From Clostridiales bacterium (lineage in GTDB: Bacteria; Bacillota; Clostridia; Christensenellales; Aristaeellaceae), in assembly GCA_019419995.1 (NCBI GenBank), contig JAHZHZ010000002.1, forward strand, positions 6,699-70,698: 64,000 nucleotides of DNA. The letters are read 5' to 3'. Made by a program: the position numbers and the translations under genes. This document shows positions 36,087 through 45,125 of the stretch, one piece after another; within the stretch, counting starts at the first letter, position 1; every line of letters begins with the position of its first letter. The notes beneath the pieces are model-generated. The model was not told the DNA's origin. It searched no databases and was given only the letters and a program-made list of their open reading frames with translations.

Positions 36087-36299
36087 GTGAAGATAATAGA
36101 TGTGTATAATGTCAAAATGGCAGAAGTATTCGATGGCATAATTGTCTAAGAGGCCGCCAAGTTATTATTGACTGATAATTCTTTTGACGATAGATACGAG
36201 GCAACAAAAAGCAGAGAGGCACTTCGAAATCATGCCACTATTGACGAGGGGGGAAAATACCATTGGAGGAACTGTTCGTATATGCAATCCTATGTGTAA
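36087..36299 (+). pseudogene. small reading frame broken by an in-frame TAA
   Basis: Reading from GTG 36087 gives 20 codons, a TAA at 36147, then 49 more in-frame codons to TAA 36297. The second part includes YEATKSREALRNHATIDEGG and KYHWRNCSYMQ, with normal protein-like composition, suggesting the remains of a gene. The family is not recognised. It overlaps, in another frame, the beginning of the 143-residue gene. Confidence 0.35.
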
Positions 36300-36694
36300 T
36301 TGGATATGATGTGTATAAAGAGTATGAGGACACGCTCGATAAACTTTTTATCGACAATCCAGAGAACGACGATTACTTGGAGTTAGAGGGGTTAAAATAC
36401 AAAGACGCTATTTTGCATACCATGAAAATCATGGAAAATTACTCGATTAACCATGATATTTTTGGAGAGAAGCTCATGAATGCGCTCAAACCTGTTTATG
36501 AACAAAGTGAACTGAAGGATTTTGCCTCAAGAATGTATCAACTGTGGAAACATCTTCCAAGTACAATAGAATATGGCGAGCAGCCTTTTTTTGTGTTTTG
36601 TTACGCAGATGAATGTCTGTCGTGGGGAGATGAAAAACAATGTCGAGAATTATATGAATCGGCTATATACCATTATGAGCAGCTGAAAAATTAG
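36263..36694 (+). CDS. hypothetical protein, 143 residues
   Basis: Not recognised. Acidic, helical-looking protein with no membrane segment apart from a mildly hydrophobic N-terminus (LFVYAILCVIGYDV). Contains aromatic-rich patches such as YGEQPFFVFCYADECLSWGDE and ends in a helix (CRELYESAIYHYEQLKN). The size and sequence type resemble immunity-like or accessory small proteins, but that is only an impression. Starts with TTG 36263, nine bases after GAGGGGGG. It is AT-rich compared with its neighbours and sits in the accessory stretch following tRNA-Val. Confidence 0.55.
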   Translation: MEELFVYAILCVIGYDVYKEYEDTLDKLFIDNPENDDYLELEGLKYKDAILHTMKIMENYSINHDIFGEKLMNALKPVYEQSELKDFASRMYQLWKHLPSTIEYGEQPFFVFCYADECLSWGDEKQCRELYESAIYHYEQLKN

Positions 36695-37064
36695 AAACAA
36701 AGGGGATCTATCGGCCCACAATAGCGACGAAAAGCAAGCTGGTTACATTTTAATGGATAGCGGGAAAATTTCAATGGTTTGACAATAGATTGCCCATCTG
36801 GGCCCAGCATCGCGCTTGCCATTGCGAGCATGGCAGGTGTAAGCCCTATGGCAACTGCCGAAAAGAGGTTCCGATATTGTGTTGATATCGAAACCTCTTC
36901 TTATATCTTGCTATGATAATATCTTTCGTATTGGCCACATGCTTATATGGAATCAGCTTGTTCCTACGGCTAAATGTGCGTATAAAGGATATGCAGGGGC
37001 ACAATCCTCTTTTTCATTCCGGCACATGGTTGTGTCAGGTGTACCTGGTGGAATGGTGCACGCG
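36695..37064. other. intergenic region without a recognisable gene
   Basis: Apart from the terminator at 36863-36899, no gene is supported here. Short open stretches exist in several frames, none with a ribosome binding site or known motif. Confidence 0.5.
36863..36908 (+). terminator. terminator between convergent genes
   Basis: AAGAGGTTCCGATAT and ATATCGAAACCTCTT form a 15-pair stem with one mismatch and a seven-base loop, followed by CTTATATCTT. It can serve both the upstream plus-strand gene and the convergent lipoprotein gene. Confidence 0.7.
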
Positions 37065-38642
37065 TCATTTTCTGCCTCGCCGTTTGCCCATTCCTCCCTG
37101 TGCGCCCATTTGTCCCGGATTGTTTTCTGAGTCGTCATTGGTCATGACTTCTCCACCATTGTTGGAATAGGTTCCGTCGCAATCTAGAGCGGTATCTCCT
37201 CTCCCGTTGCAGGTAAGGGTCAGGGTACCGCCATTAATCGTTAGGTCTCCGTTGGAATCGATGCAATCTCCCCCTGAGATAATGGCAAAGGTTCCTCCGT
37301 TGATGGTGATAAAGCTGTCCTGATCGGAGGAAAAAAGATCCTGTCCAGGGCGTCCGCCCCCGAAGCCGGAACCATCAGCGCCGCCAGCGGCATTGAGACC
37401 GTCGTCAGTTGAGGTAAGTTCGAAGCTGCCATCGTCAATGGTGATGGACAGCCCCTCGATTCCTTCGTAGCAGTAGGCGATGGTGAAAGAACCGCTTTGG
37501 ATGTCTACGGCATTGTCTGAATGAATGGCATCATCGCCACTGCTCAGGGAAAATGTACCACCTGTGATGAGAATGTTGCCACCTGCGTGAATAGAATCGT
37601 CCACGGTATCCGCAACGAAATTGCCCCCTGTAAGAGTAATTCTGCCATCGGCCTTTAGGCCCTTTTGGCTGATGGAGCTATCCTCTTGCGCGGTAGATTG
37701 CATCTCAAAGCGGCTCCCGAGATCAAAATTCATGGAATCGGTGTCCGTGGCTACGCTGGCGCTACCCTCTCCTGTGGTAATGGTAAAATCTCCGTCTTCA
37801 ATCTGAAGATAACTCCCGGCACTCATGCCGTCTCCTCCGGATGTGAGTGAGAAGGTCCCGTCCGCAACATAGAGAAAACCCAGATCAGCATTATCTGTAT
37901 TTTCAGCGTGAATCGCATCTTTACCGGATGAAATAGTGTATACTCCACCCGATATGCGTACGCTATCCTTTCCGGAGAATCCATGACTTGCGGCTATCAC
38001 ATCATAATTTCCGCTGGTGAAAATCAAATCGTCTTTAGAAACGATGCCATGCCCGGCTGTAGCGGAAACGGTCAGCATACCCGTGCCGTTGAGGGTCAGA
38101 TCCGCTTTCGAAAAGATTACAGCGTCGATGTTGTTGTCGTCAATAGGAATGTATTCTCCACCATTTACCAGGGTATTCTCAGACTCCGGTGCAGTGGTGA
38201 TAAATGCCTTGTCCGCTTCCAGAACGTAAATAGCTGCCGAAGTAGAATTTGAAATGGAAACGCCGTCCAAAACCAGCTGAACTTTATCGGTATCTCCGGC
38301 GCTGACTACGATCATTCCGTCATCCAATGTGCCGGAAAGAATGTAGGTACCCTCTTTCGTAATCGTAATTGTACCGCCGGAAATTTCCACTGTGTCTGAA
38401 TCGCTGGAGGCACTTTCCCCCAAAAGTGCAATTTGTGTGCTCGTTTCCTCGTCGTATTCTATTTCCAGATCTCTATCTGTGAACATTTCCGATGCGTTTC
38501 CTACCAGAGCAGAATCGGAGGACTGTGCTGTATTGCCTTCTGCAGCTGCGCTCTGCGTTTTTGCTGGCGTCGTGAAACCGCAGCCGGAAAGGGTGAAAAG
38601 AAAAGTGAAAATCAATAGAAGCGTGGTGGATCTTTTTTTCAT
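37065..38642 (-). CDS. beta-helical carbohydrate-binding-domain lipoprotein
   Basis: 525-residue exported lipoprotein: signal peptide with lipobox LSGCGF (Cys21-22 region), a short linker, then many repeats of the form ITISGGTFxLxSGDDAIHxxNxVxI. These are typical of the parallel beta-helix carbohydrate-binding-domain family (Cthe_2159-like, formerly DUF4353). Calcium-binding Asp/Asn/Gly patterns recur. The C-terminus is Gly/Arg-rich and basic (GQMGAQGGMGKRRGRK). Likely binds acidic polysaccharide or acts as a surface adhesin. Operon position after VTC and DUF4956 genes is a recurrent arrangement. ATG 38642 has GGAGGG upstream. Confidence 0.82.
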   Translation of the reverse strand: MKKRSTTLLLIFTFLFTLSGCGFTTPAKTQSAAAEGNTAQSSDSALVGNASEMFTDRDLEIEYDEETSTQIALLGESASSDSDTVEISGGTITITKEGTYILSGTLDDGMIVVSAGDTDKVQLVLDGVSISNSTSAAIYVLEADKAFITTAPESENTLVNGGEYIPIDDNNIDAVIFSKADLTLNGTGMLTVSATAGHGIVSKDDLIFTSGNYDVIAASHGFSGKDSVRISGGVYTISSGKDAIHAENTDNADLGFLYVADGTFSLTSGGDGMSAGSYLQIEDGDFTITTGEGSASVATDTDSMNFDLGSRFEMQSTAQEDSSISQKGLKADGRITLTGGNFVADTVDDSIHAGGNILITGGTFSLSSGDDAIHSDNAVDIQSGSFTIAYCYEGIEGLSITIDDGSFELTSTDDGLNAAGGADGSGFGGGRPGQDLFSSDQDSFITINGGTFAIISGGDCIDSNGDLTINGGTLTLTCNGRGDTALDCDGTYSNNGGEVMTNDDSENNPGQMGAQGGMGKRRGRK

Positions 38643-38656
38643 GGTATGCCCTCCTT

Positions 38657-39352
38657 TTATAATTCGCCTGCCGGCATCTCCTGTTTGGAAACAGAAATTT
38701 CCAAATTCCCATTGCGGCAGCGCAACTTGTCGATCATTTCCTTTTCCTGTCCAAGTTTGTTCAGCTTCAGCTGATAGGTGAGTCGAAACAAGCTTCCCAT
38801 GTTGGCGGTTTTCACCAGAACCAGCTCGCATTCGGATGCATAGCTTTTCAAAATGGGTTCGAAGACGTCCGTATAATCTAAATCTTCGGGAATGGTAATA
38901 TGGAGTGTTTTATACAGAGCCGTTTTCTTTTTTGTGCCGAAATCAACCTGGGCATACACTGCACTGGCAAAGCCAAGAATGGTTGCGCAGAGGAAAGCAT
39001 ATCCCAGATATCCCATGCCCACGATCAGACCCGTACCCATGGCAAGAAAAATTGCGCCAATTTCTCTTGCAGAACCGGGCACGGAACGAAAGCGTACCAA
39101 GCTGAAGGCACCGGCCACTGCCACACCGGTTCCTATATTTCCATTGACCATCATGATTACTACGCATACCACTGCAGGGAGCAGCGCCAGGGTAGCTATA
39201 AAGTTTTTTGTATATCGGGTTCGATATCCATAGAATGCAGCCAGAATCAGACCGATGACAAGTGCGCTGCAAATGCAGAGAAGAAAATCAGACAGCGCAA
39301 TCACGCGTGTCATATCCGAATCAAACAATCCTCGAAAAAAATCAGCCAACAT
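38657..39352 (-). CDS. DUF4956 family membrane protein
   Basis: 231-residue membrane protein with four hydrophobic segments in the N-terminal 150 residues and a soluble C-terminal ferredoxin-like domain. The family core is plain: NGNIGTGVAVAGAFSLVRFRSVPGSAREI followed by FLAMGTGLIVGMGYLGYA. Function not established; the family is commonly encoded beside VTC-domain proteins, and a joint role in polyphosphate handling has been suggested by context. It overlaps the VTC gene by 11 bases and precedes the lipoprotein by 14. Confidence 0.9.
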   Translation of the reverse strand: MLADFFRGLFDSDMTRVIALSDFLLCICSALVIGLILAAFYGYRTRYTKNFIATLALLPAVVCVVIMMVNGNIGTGVAVAGAFSLVRFRSVPGSAREIGAIFLAMGTGLIVGMGYLGYAFLCATILGFASAVYAQVDFGTKKKTALYKTLHITIPEDLDYTDVFEPILKSYASECELVLVKTANMGSLFRLTYQLKLNKLGQEKEMIDKLRCRNGNLEISVSKQEMPAGEL

Positions 39353-40073
39353 ATGTTGTCCTCCTTTGTCCTTTCATGTCGGATCTGTCCATCATACACC
39401 GATAGGCCATGCCGTATTTTGAAAAAGATGTGGGATATATTTCCAGTCGGTTGAGCACGCGACTCATCCATAGCGGCAGACTGTAGGCTGTTTTGATTTC
39501 CATCAGCGTCTGGTCTTTTTTCAACAGAGAAGACCCGTAGATTTCACTTCCCAGGGAAAAATCATGCTCACGATAAAGGATATTCTCATCGAGAGTCATG
39601 CGGAGATCTCCATTGTTCAAGGAGTAGAATGCCTCTCGCGTATAGGAAAGGAAAACTGTGGGGCGTAGGCTTTGGTAATAGCAACGAAAATATTCAATTT
39701 CATCGGCGATCTGAGAGCGCACGGGCAGAGGAAGTCCAAGGCGGAAACTGATCATGGCCTGAGCTTCAGGAATAGAGAGCCTGCGCTTATAGACTAGCGA
39801 CCTGTATTTCTTTTTCAGTTCCACGAATACCGGATCTTCCGGCGCAGCTGGTTTGTAACTGCGAATGCGGAGCTTTTCTTTATACACCGGTTTTTCCAGA
39901 GAACGACGGATCAGCCGGTAGGTATCCGTGTCGAAATAGATGTTTCGTATCGTGGTATGTCCATAGTCATCTGGGCTCATATATGGTTGTATGGCCTGTA
40001 AAATTGCGTCCTTTTGTTGTCGCGTTATTAGATATTTGATTTCATATCGTTGAAATGTCGCTTGATATGTCAT
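39342..40073 (-). CDS. VTC-domain polyphosphate polymerase-like protein
   Basis: 243-residue cytoplasmic protein of the VTC/CYTH-like tunnel fold. Seen: N-terminal FQRYEIKYLIT, then IRNIYFDTDTY, KEKLRIRSYKP, VFVELKKKYRSLVYKRR and the C-terminal MEIKTAYSLPLWMSRVL. The basic residues on alternating strands are those used by eukaryotic VTC4 to bind nucleotide and polyphosphate. Polymerase activity in bacteria is inferred, not seen. ATG follows AAGGAG. First gene of the three-gene operon. Confidence 0.85.
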   Translation of the reverse strand: MTYQATFQRYEIKYLITRQQKDAILQAIQPYMSPDDYGHTTIRNIYFDTDTYRLIRRSLEKPVYKEKLRIRSYKPAAPEDPVFVELKKKYRSLVYKRRLSIPEAQAMISFRLGLPLPVRSQIADEIEYFRCYYQSLRPTVFLSYTREAFYSLNNGDLRMTLDENILYREHDFSLGSEIYGSSLLKKDQTLMEIKTAYSLPLWMSRVLNRLEIYPTSFSKYGMAYRCMMDRSDMKGQRRTTYVG

Positions 40074-40284
40074 TTTTGTCTCCTTCCATAGGTGTGCAGA
40101 GCGTTTGCCGGCGTATATAGCCGCAGTTCTACTCAGAATTTTGCCGAGGTTTGTGTTTTTACGGTCAAAGTATACCAGTGCTTGCTTAGATCAGCTTAAA
40201 ATGGAGCCTTAAACCAACTTAAAATTTGTGAGGCGCGGATTGTCCGAAGGAGGTCGGACATCAATTGAGATGAGGTTATAACGC

Positions 40285-40338
40285 TTGACACAGAGGATAA
40301 TAGGATTATAATTGACATATCAATTATTGATATGTCAA
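40285..40338 (+). promoter_or_regulatory. marR promoter with palindromic operator
   Basis: TTGACA (40285-40290) and TATAAT (40307-40312), 16-bp spacer. Immediately after, overlapping the last -10 base, lies the perfect palindrome TTGACATATCAA-TTA-TTGATATGTCAA (40312-40338). Position over the transcription start is that of a repressor operator, most likely for the MarR protein encoded next. Confidence 0.88.
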
Positions 40339-40352
40339 TCGGAGGAGTTGGG

Positions 40353-40796
40353 ATGGAACAAACCTTTCACATGTTACTTTATCGGGCGTTTCATGCACAG
40401 CGCAGCGCCTTGCGTCCGTATCTGAGTAAGTTGGGACTGGGTTCAGGGCAGCCAAAGATACTGGGATATCTGAGCCGAAATGGGGCCAGTGGCCAGCGGC
40501 AGTTGGCCGACTATTACGATGTGGATCCGGCGGCGGTGTGCCGTATGCTGGACAGCCTGCAAAGGGGTGGCTTCGTAAGTCGGCAGTGCGACAGTACGGA
40601 TAAGCGACGGGATTTGATCGAATTGACGGATCAGGGTCGCAGTGCTTATGATCGGTGGCAGGCCTGTTGCCGGGAAGTGGAGGAACGGATGTTGGAGGGA
40701 TTTACATCCGAGGAGCGCGTTCAGTTTTCCGATTATCTCATGCGTGCCTATCACAATTTGAAGGCGGAAAGGAGCGTGGACGGTGAAGGACTTTAA
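40353..40796 (+). CDS. MarR family transcriptional regulator
   Basis: 147-residue winged-helix repressor. Seen: helix-turn-helix GQRQLADYYDVDPAAVCRMLDSLQRGGFV and the wing with the family DxRR signature as CDSTDKRRDLIELTDQG. Start at 40353 is set by CGGAGGAG; the in-frame ATG at 40332 lies inside the operator. It probably represses its own operon, including the two ABC exporter genes, until a drug-like ligand binds. Overlaps the next gene by 14 bases. Confidence 0.93.
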   Translation: MEQTFHMLLYRAFHAQRSALRPYLSKLGLGSGQPKILGYLSRNGASGQRQLADYYDVDPAAVCRMLDSLQRGGFVSRQCDSTDKRRDLIELTDQGRSAYDRWQACCREVEERMLEGFTSEERVQFSDYLMRAYHNLKAERSVDGEGL

Positions 40797-42546
40797 GAGG
40801 CTGCTGTCCTATCTGGGTGTCTACCGGAGGGACATGATCATCGGCGCTCTGCTGGTGGTGGTGGAAACCTTTTTTGAGTTGATCATACCGGTACTGATGG
40901 CGGACCTCATTGATGTGGGGGTAGGAGGACATAACCTTCATTATGTCATCATCAAGGGACTGCAGATGGGGCTTTGTGCCCTGCTGGCCCTTGGAACTGG
41001 ATTGATGTATGCGCGCTTTGCCGCTCGCAGTGCCTACGGCTGGGGAGCTAACATCCGTCAGGCCCAATATGAGCGGGTGCAGGATTATGCCTTTTCCAAT
41101 TTGGATAAATTTGAAACTTCTTCACTGGTTACCCGTATGACCACCGATGTGACGGTGCTCCAAAATGCTGTCAACGGTGGGCTGCGCCCTCTGGTTCGCA
41201 GCCCTGTGATGCTGGTGATGGGTTTGGGGCTCTCTTTCTGGATGAATGCCAAACTGGCTCTCGTCTTTGTGGTGTGTGCTCCTTTGTTGGGTTTGACGCT
41301 CTTTTTTGTGGTTCGCCAGGTAGCACCCATGTATGGGCGGCTTCAGAGGGCGGTGGATCAGCTCAACAATGTGGTTCAGGAATGGCTCACGGGAATACGG
41401 GCGGTGAAAGCTTTTGTGCGCGGAACCTATGAGGAGGAGAAATTTCAGAGCGTCAACTGTGAGCTCATGGACACCAGCCAGAGGACCTTTCACTTTGCTG
41501 TACTTAATCTGCCGGCCTTTCAACTTACCATGTATTCTGCTACCGTGCTCATCCTGTGGTTTGGCGGCGGAATGATATTGAAGGGACAATTGCAGGTGGG
41601 AGAATTGACCGGTTTTCTCAGCTATGTGCTACAGGTTATGAACTCTTTCATGATGATTTCCAACGTATTTCTGCTGCTTACCCGGTCCCTGGCGAGCGCT
41701 CACCGAATTGCTCAGGTGTTGGATGAGGATGCGGCGCTGGTATCTCCGGAAAATGCAGTCATGGAAGTGGTGGATGGAAGCATCAATTTTGAGAACGTAT
41801 CCTTTCGGTATCGGAACGAAGCGAAGGAATATGCGCTGTCCGGGGTGAATTTGCATATCGATGCCGGCCAGACGGTGGGAATCATGGGTGGCACGGGTTC
41901 ATCGAAAACCACCCTGGTACAGCTCATTCCCCGACTCTATGACGTTACCCAAGGGAGCGTGAAGCTCGGGGGACGGGATGTCAGGGAATATGACTTGGCG
42001 ACGCTGCGAAATGCCGTGAGTATTGTATTGCAAAAAAATGTGCTCTTTTCCGGAACCGTGCGGGAAAATCTCCAGTGGGGCAACCCCGATGCCGGCGATG
42101 ATGAACTCTGGAAAGCCTGTCGCATGGCCTGCGCCGATGAATTTCTCCAGCGCATGCCCGGTGGGTTAGATGCCGATTTAGGACAGGGTGGTGTGAATGT
42201 GTCAGGAGGTCAGAAACAGCGATTGTGCATTGCGCGTGCGCTGCTGAAAAAGCCGAAAGTGTTGATTTTTGACGATTCTACCAGTGCAGTGGATACAGCT
42301 ACAGAGGGAAAGATCCGAACAGCTCTGTCTGGGCTTACGGGTGTTACAAAAATCATTATTGCGCAGAGGATCACTTCCGTAATGAATGCTGACCAGATTG
42401 TCATATTGGAGGATGGCAAAATTCACGCTGTTGGAACGCACGAGCAGCTGTTGGCTGAAGACCCCATTTACCAGGAAATTTATGCATCCCAAATGAAAGG
42501 AGATGACCAGCATGCCGGCACGCGTACTCAGCGCGAAAAAGCCTAA
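40783..42546 (+). CDS. ABC exporter half-transporter, degenerate catalytic site
   Basis: 587-residue half-transporter: six transmembrane helices (residues about 18-310) and a nucleotide-binding domain. Walker A is MGGTGSSKTT, signature VSGGQKQRL, and Walker B LIFDDSTSAVD, where the usual catalytic Glu is Asp, the mark of the non-catalytic partner in heterodimeric exporters such as BmrCD or TM287/288. Start is GTG 40783, preceded by GGAG eight bases away, inside the end of the MarR gene. Substrate probably a drug or peptide, from the MarR context. Confidence 0.92.
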   Translation: MKDFKRLLSYLGVYRRDMIIGALLVVVETFFELIIPVLMADLIDVGVGGHNLHYVIIKGLQMGLCALLALGTGLMYARFAARSAYGWGANIRQAQYERVQDYAFSNLDKFETSSLVTRMTTDVTVLQNAVNGGLRPLVRSPVMLVMGLGLSFWMNAKLALVFVVCAPLLGLTLFFVVRQVAPMYGRLQRAVDQLNNVVQEWLTGIRAVKAFVRGTYEEEKFQSVNCELMDTSQRTFHFAVLNLPAFQLTMYSATVLILWFGGGMILKGQLQVGELTGFLSYVLQVMNSFMMISNVFLLLTRSLASAHRIAQVLDEDAALVSPENAVMEVVDGSINFENVSFRYRNEAKEYALSGVNLHIDAGQTVGIMGGTGSSKTTLVQLIPRLYDVTQGSVKLGGRDVREYDLATLRNAVSIVLQKNVLFSGTVRENLQWGNPDAGDDELWKACRMACADEFLQRMPGGLDADLGQGGVNVSGGQKQRLCIARALLKKPKVLIFDDSTSAVDTATEGKIRTALSGLTGVTKIIIAQRITSVMNADQIVILEDGKIHAVGTHEQLLAEDPIYQEIYASQMKGDDQHAGTRTQREKA

Positions 42547-44320
42547 GAACCTGAGCTATACGCTGCACACGTTTTTATCCTATCTAGGGCGGCATAAATA
42601 TCTTCTGTTATTGGTGGCAGTGTTGGTGGTCATCAGCACTCTGGCCAATCTACTGGGAACTTATATGATTCGACCAGTGGTAAATTCCCTGGCGAATGGA
42701 GGTATGCAGGCCCTTCTGAGAGGTGTTCTGCTTACTGCAGGAATTTATCTTTCCGGCGCGCTTGCTTCCCTGGGATATACCCAAACCATGGTCAAGGCCG
42801 CTCAAAAGGTGCTCTACGACATCCGGAGAGACCTGTTTGCCCATCTGCAAACATTGCCACTTCGCTTCTTTGATACCCGCCGCCATGGAGATATCATGAG
42901 TTATTTTACCAATGACGTGGATACCATTTCTGATGCGCTCAACAACAGTTTTGCTATGGTGATTCAGAGCTTTATTCAAGGAGTGGGAACCCTTGCCATG
43001 CTCTTTATTCTCAACTGGCGGCTTACGCTGGTAGTGGCCGTGTGCTACGTGGCAATGTTTCTCTACATTCGTTACAGCGGAGCGCGCAGCAAGACTTACT
43101 ATCGCAAGCAGCAATATCATCTGGGTGATCTGGATGGATATATTGAAGAGATGGTTGCCGGACAGAAGGTGGTGAAGGTCTTTAATCACGAGAAGGAGAA
43201 TCTGCGTCTCTTTCGTGAGAAAAACGAAGCCCTGCGTCAATCGGGCACCGGGGCACAGGCCTATGCCGCCACTATGATACCTGCGGTGGTGAGCATTTCC
43301 TATATCAATTATGCCATCGTTGCTGCCCTGGGTGGCTTCATGGCTATGAAGGGCATAACCGATGTGGGTAGCCTTGCCAGTTATCTGGTGTTTGTTCGGC
43401 AGGCGGCTATGCCCATCAACCAGTTTACTCAGCAAAGTAATTTTCTCTTGGCGGCTCTGGCGGGGGCCGAGCGGGTCTTTGAGGCCATGGATCAATCACC
43501 GGAAGTGGACGACGGTCAGGTAAGGCTGGTAAAGGAGATGGAGGGCGGATGGGCCTGGCAGAAGCCCGATGGCACAAAGGTTGCCCTTCGGGGAGATGTC
43601 CGGTTTGATCACGTGACTTTTGGCTATGACAGCAAGCGTCCCATCCTCAAGGATATCACGCTCTATGCCAAACCCGGACAGAAAATTGCCTTTGTCGGTT
43701 CTACTGGTGCCGGAAAGACCACCATTACCAACCTGATTAATCGTTTCTACGATGTGCAGAAGGGAACCGTGACCTATGATGGCATAGACGTGAAGGACAT
43801 TCGAAAGGATGATTTGCGCCGCTCTCTGGGTATGGTGCTCCAGGACACACACCTCTTTGCCGGTACCATTGCCGACAATATCCGCTTTGGCAACTTGGAT
43901 GCTACACTGGAAGAAGTTAAACACGCCGCCCGGATTGCTAACGCCGATTCCTTTATCCGTCGACTTCCGGATGGTTATGATACGATGGTCACTGCGGATG
44001 GTGCCAATCTGTCTCAGGGGCAGCGCCAGCTGCTGGCCATTGCACGGGCGGCAGTGGCTGATCCTCCGGTACTGATCCTGGATGAGGCTACTTCTTCCAT
44101 TGATACCCGTACCGAAGCACTGATTGAAAAGGGAATGGACCAGCTCATGGAGGGAAGGACAGTGTTTGTCATTGCCCATCGCCTCTCCACTGTTCGCAAT
44201 GCTGCGGCCATCATGGTTTTGGAACATGGGCAAATCGTGGAGAGAGGTAATCATAAGGACCTGTTGGAGCAACAGGGAATGTACTATCAGCTCTATCACG
44301 GCATGTTTGAACTTTCCTGA
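42512..44320 (+). CDS. ABC exporter half-transporter, catalytic partner
   Basis: 602-residue half-transporter paired with the preceding gene. Six transmembrane helices, then a nucleotide-binding domain with Walker A GSTGAGKTT, signature LSQGQRQLL and canonical Walker B LILDEATSSIDT with catalytic Glu. An insert WAWQKPDGTK before the NBD is typical of this subfamily. ATG 42512 lies nine bases after AAAGGAG; the reading frame overlaps the upstream gene by 35 bases, so the two are coupled. Confidence 0.92.
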   Translation: MPARVLSAKKPKNLSYTLHTFLSYLGRHKYLLLLVAVLVVISTLANLLGTYMIRPVVNSLANGGMQALLRGVLLTAGIYLSGALASLGYTQTMVKAAQKVLYDIRRDLFAHLQTLPLRFFDTRRHGDIMSYFTNDVDTISDALNNSFAMVIQSFIQGVGTLAMLFILNWRLTLVVAVCYVAMFLYIRYSGARSKTYYRKQQYHLGDLDGYIEEMVAGQKVVKVFNHEKENLRLFREKNEALRQSGTGAQAYAATMIPAVVSISYINYAIVAALGGFMAMKGITDVGSLASYLVFVRQAAMPINQFTQQSNFLLAALAGAERVFEAMDQSPEVDDGQVRLVKEMEGGWAWQKPDGTKVALRGDVRFDHVTFGYDSKRPILKDITLYAKPGQKIAFVGSTGAGKTTITNLINRFYDVQKGTVTYDGIDVKDIRKDDLRRSLGMVLQDTHLFAGTIADNIRFGNLDATLEEVKHAARIANADSFIRRLPDGYDTMVTADGANLSQGQRQLLAIARAAVADPPVLILDEATSSIDTRTEALIEKGMDQLMEGRTVFVIAHRLSTVRNAAAIMVLEHGQIVERGNHKDLLEQQGMYYQLYHGMFELS

Positions 44321-44327
44321 ATTCAAT

Positions 44328-44377
44328 AAAAAACCATTTCCTCCCCCGTAAATCGGGGCTCAGGAAATGGTTTTTTA
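44328..44377. terminator. bidirectional terminator
   Basis: AAAAAACCATTTCCT and AGGAAATGGTTTTTT form a long stem, with CCCC/GGGG inside; A and T runs on both sides serve the exporter operon and the convergent kdpE gene. Confidence 0.9.
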
Positions 44378-44423
44378 ATTGAGTAATGCAGCAGGACGAT
44401 GTTTTTTGCGTTGTGTTGACAGA

Positions 44424-45125
44424 TTACTTATCTACCCGCAACATGCGGTATCCTACGCCAATGTGCGTCTGGATGTACTGGGGAGCGCTGGAATCTGGCT
44501 CAATTTTTTTGCGAAGGGTGGCCATGAATACCCGGAGGGACGCAATATCGTTGTCCCAGCTGTTTCCCCATACGTGTTGAGTGATGTAGGTATGAGTGAG
44601 AACTTTTCCAACGTTCTGGGCCAGAATGCACAATAGCTTGTATTCAATGGGAGTCAGGTGCAGCTCAGTATCATCCAGATAAGCGCACCCGGCGGCATAG
44701 TCAATGCGCAGCCGTCCGTTAACAAATACGGAACCGGAAGCGTTTTCAGCGTGGAGCATGGACAGGCGACGCTGAGTTACCCGCAACCGGGCCAGTAGTT
44801 CTTCTACGGAAAAGGGTTTGGTGAGATAATCGTCTGCACCGGCATCCAGAGCGTCAATCTTGTCCGTATCTTCGCTGCGTGCACTGATGACGATAATGGG
44901 GAGATTTGACCAACTGCGGATGCGCCGGATGATTTCAATACCATCCATATCCGGAAGTCCCAAATCCAGCAGCATGATATCAGGATTGTGAGAGCTGGCT
45001 TCCAACAGCGCGGTTTCACCATTGGGCGCTTCGATATAGCGGTACTCCCGGGCTTTTAGCGTTGTGGTAATCAGGCTGCGAACAGGTCGGTCGTCCTCGA
45101 CGACCAGAATCAGGGGTTTATTCAT
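44424..45125 (-). CDS. kdpE: KdpE-type response regulator
   Basis: 233-residue OmpR-family regulator, closest in pattern to KdpE. Receiver with VVEDDRPVRSL, phospho-acceptor Asp in IMLLDLGLPDMDG, Ser/Ala switch ISARSED and LTKPFSVEEL. C-terminal winged helix with LTPIEYKLLCILAQNVGKVLTH and the KdpE-like TLRKKIEPD near the end. Start at 45125 overlaps kdpD by eight bases. No kdpFABC lies nearby, so the target is probably the Ktr operon of which it is the last gene. Confidence 0.93.
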   Translation of the reverse strand: MNKPLILVVEDDRPVRSLITTTLKAREYRYIEAPNGETALLEASSHNPDIMLLDLGLPDMDGIEIIRRIRSWSNLPIIVISARSEDTDKIDALDAGADDYLTKPFSVEELLARLRVTQRRLSMLHAENASGSVFVNGRLRIDYAAGCAYLDDTELHLTPIEYKLLCILAQNVGKVLTHTYITQHVWGNSWDNDIASLRVFMATLRKKIEPDSSAPQYIQTHIGVGYRMLRVDK

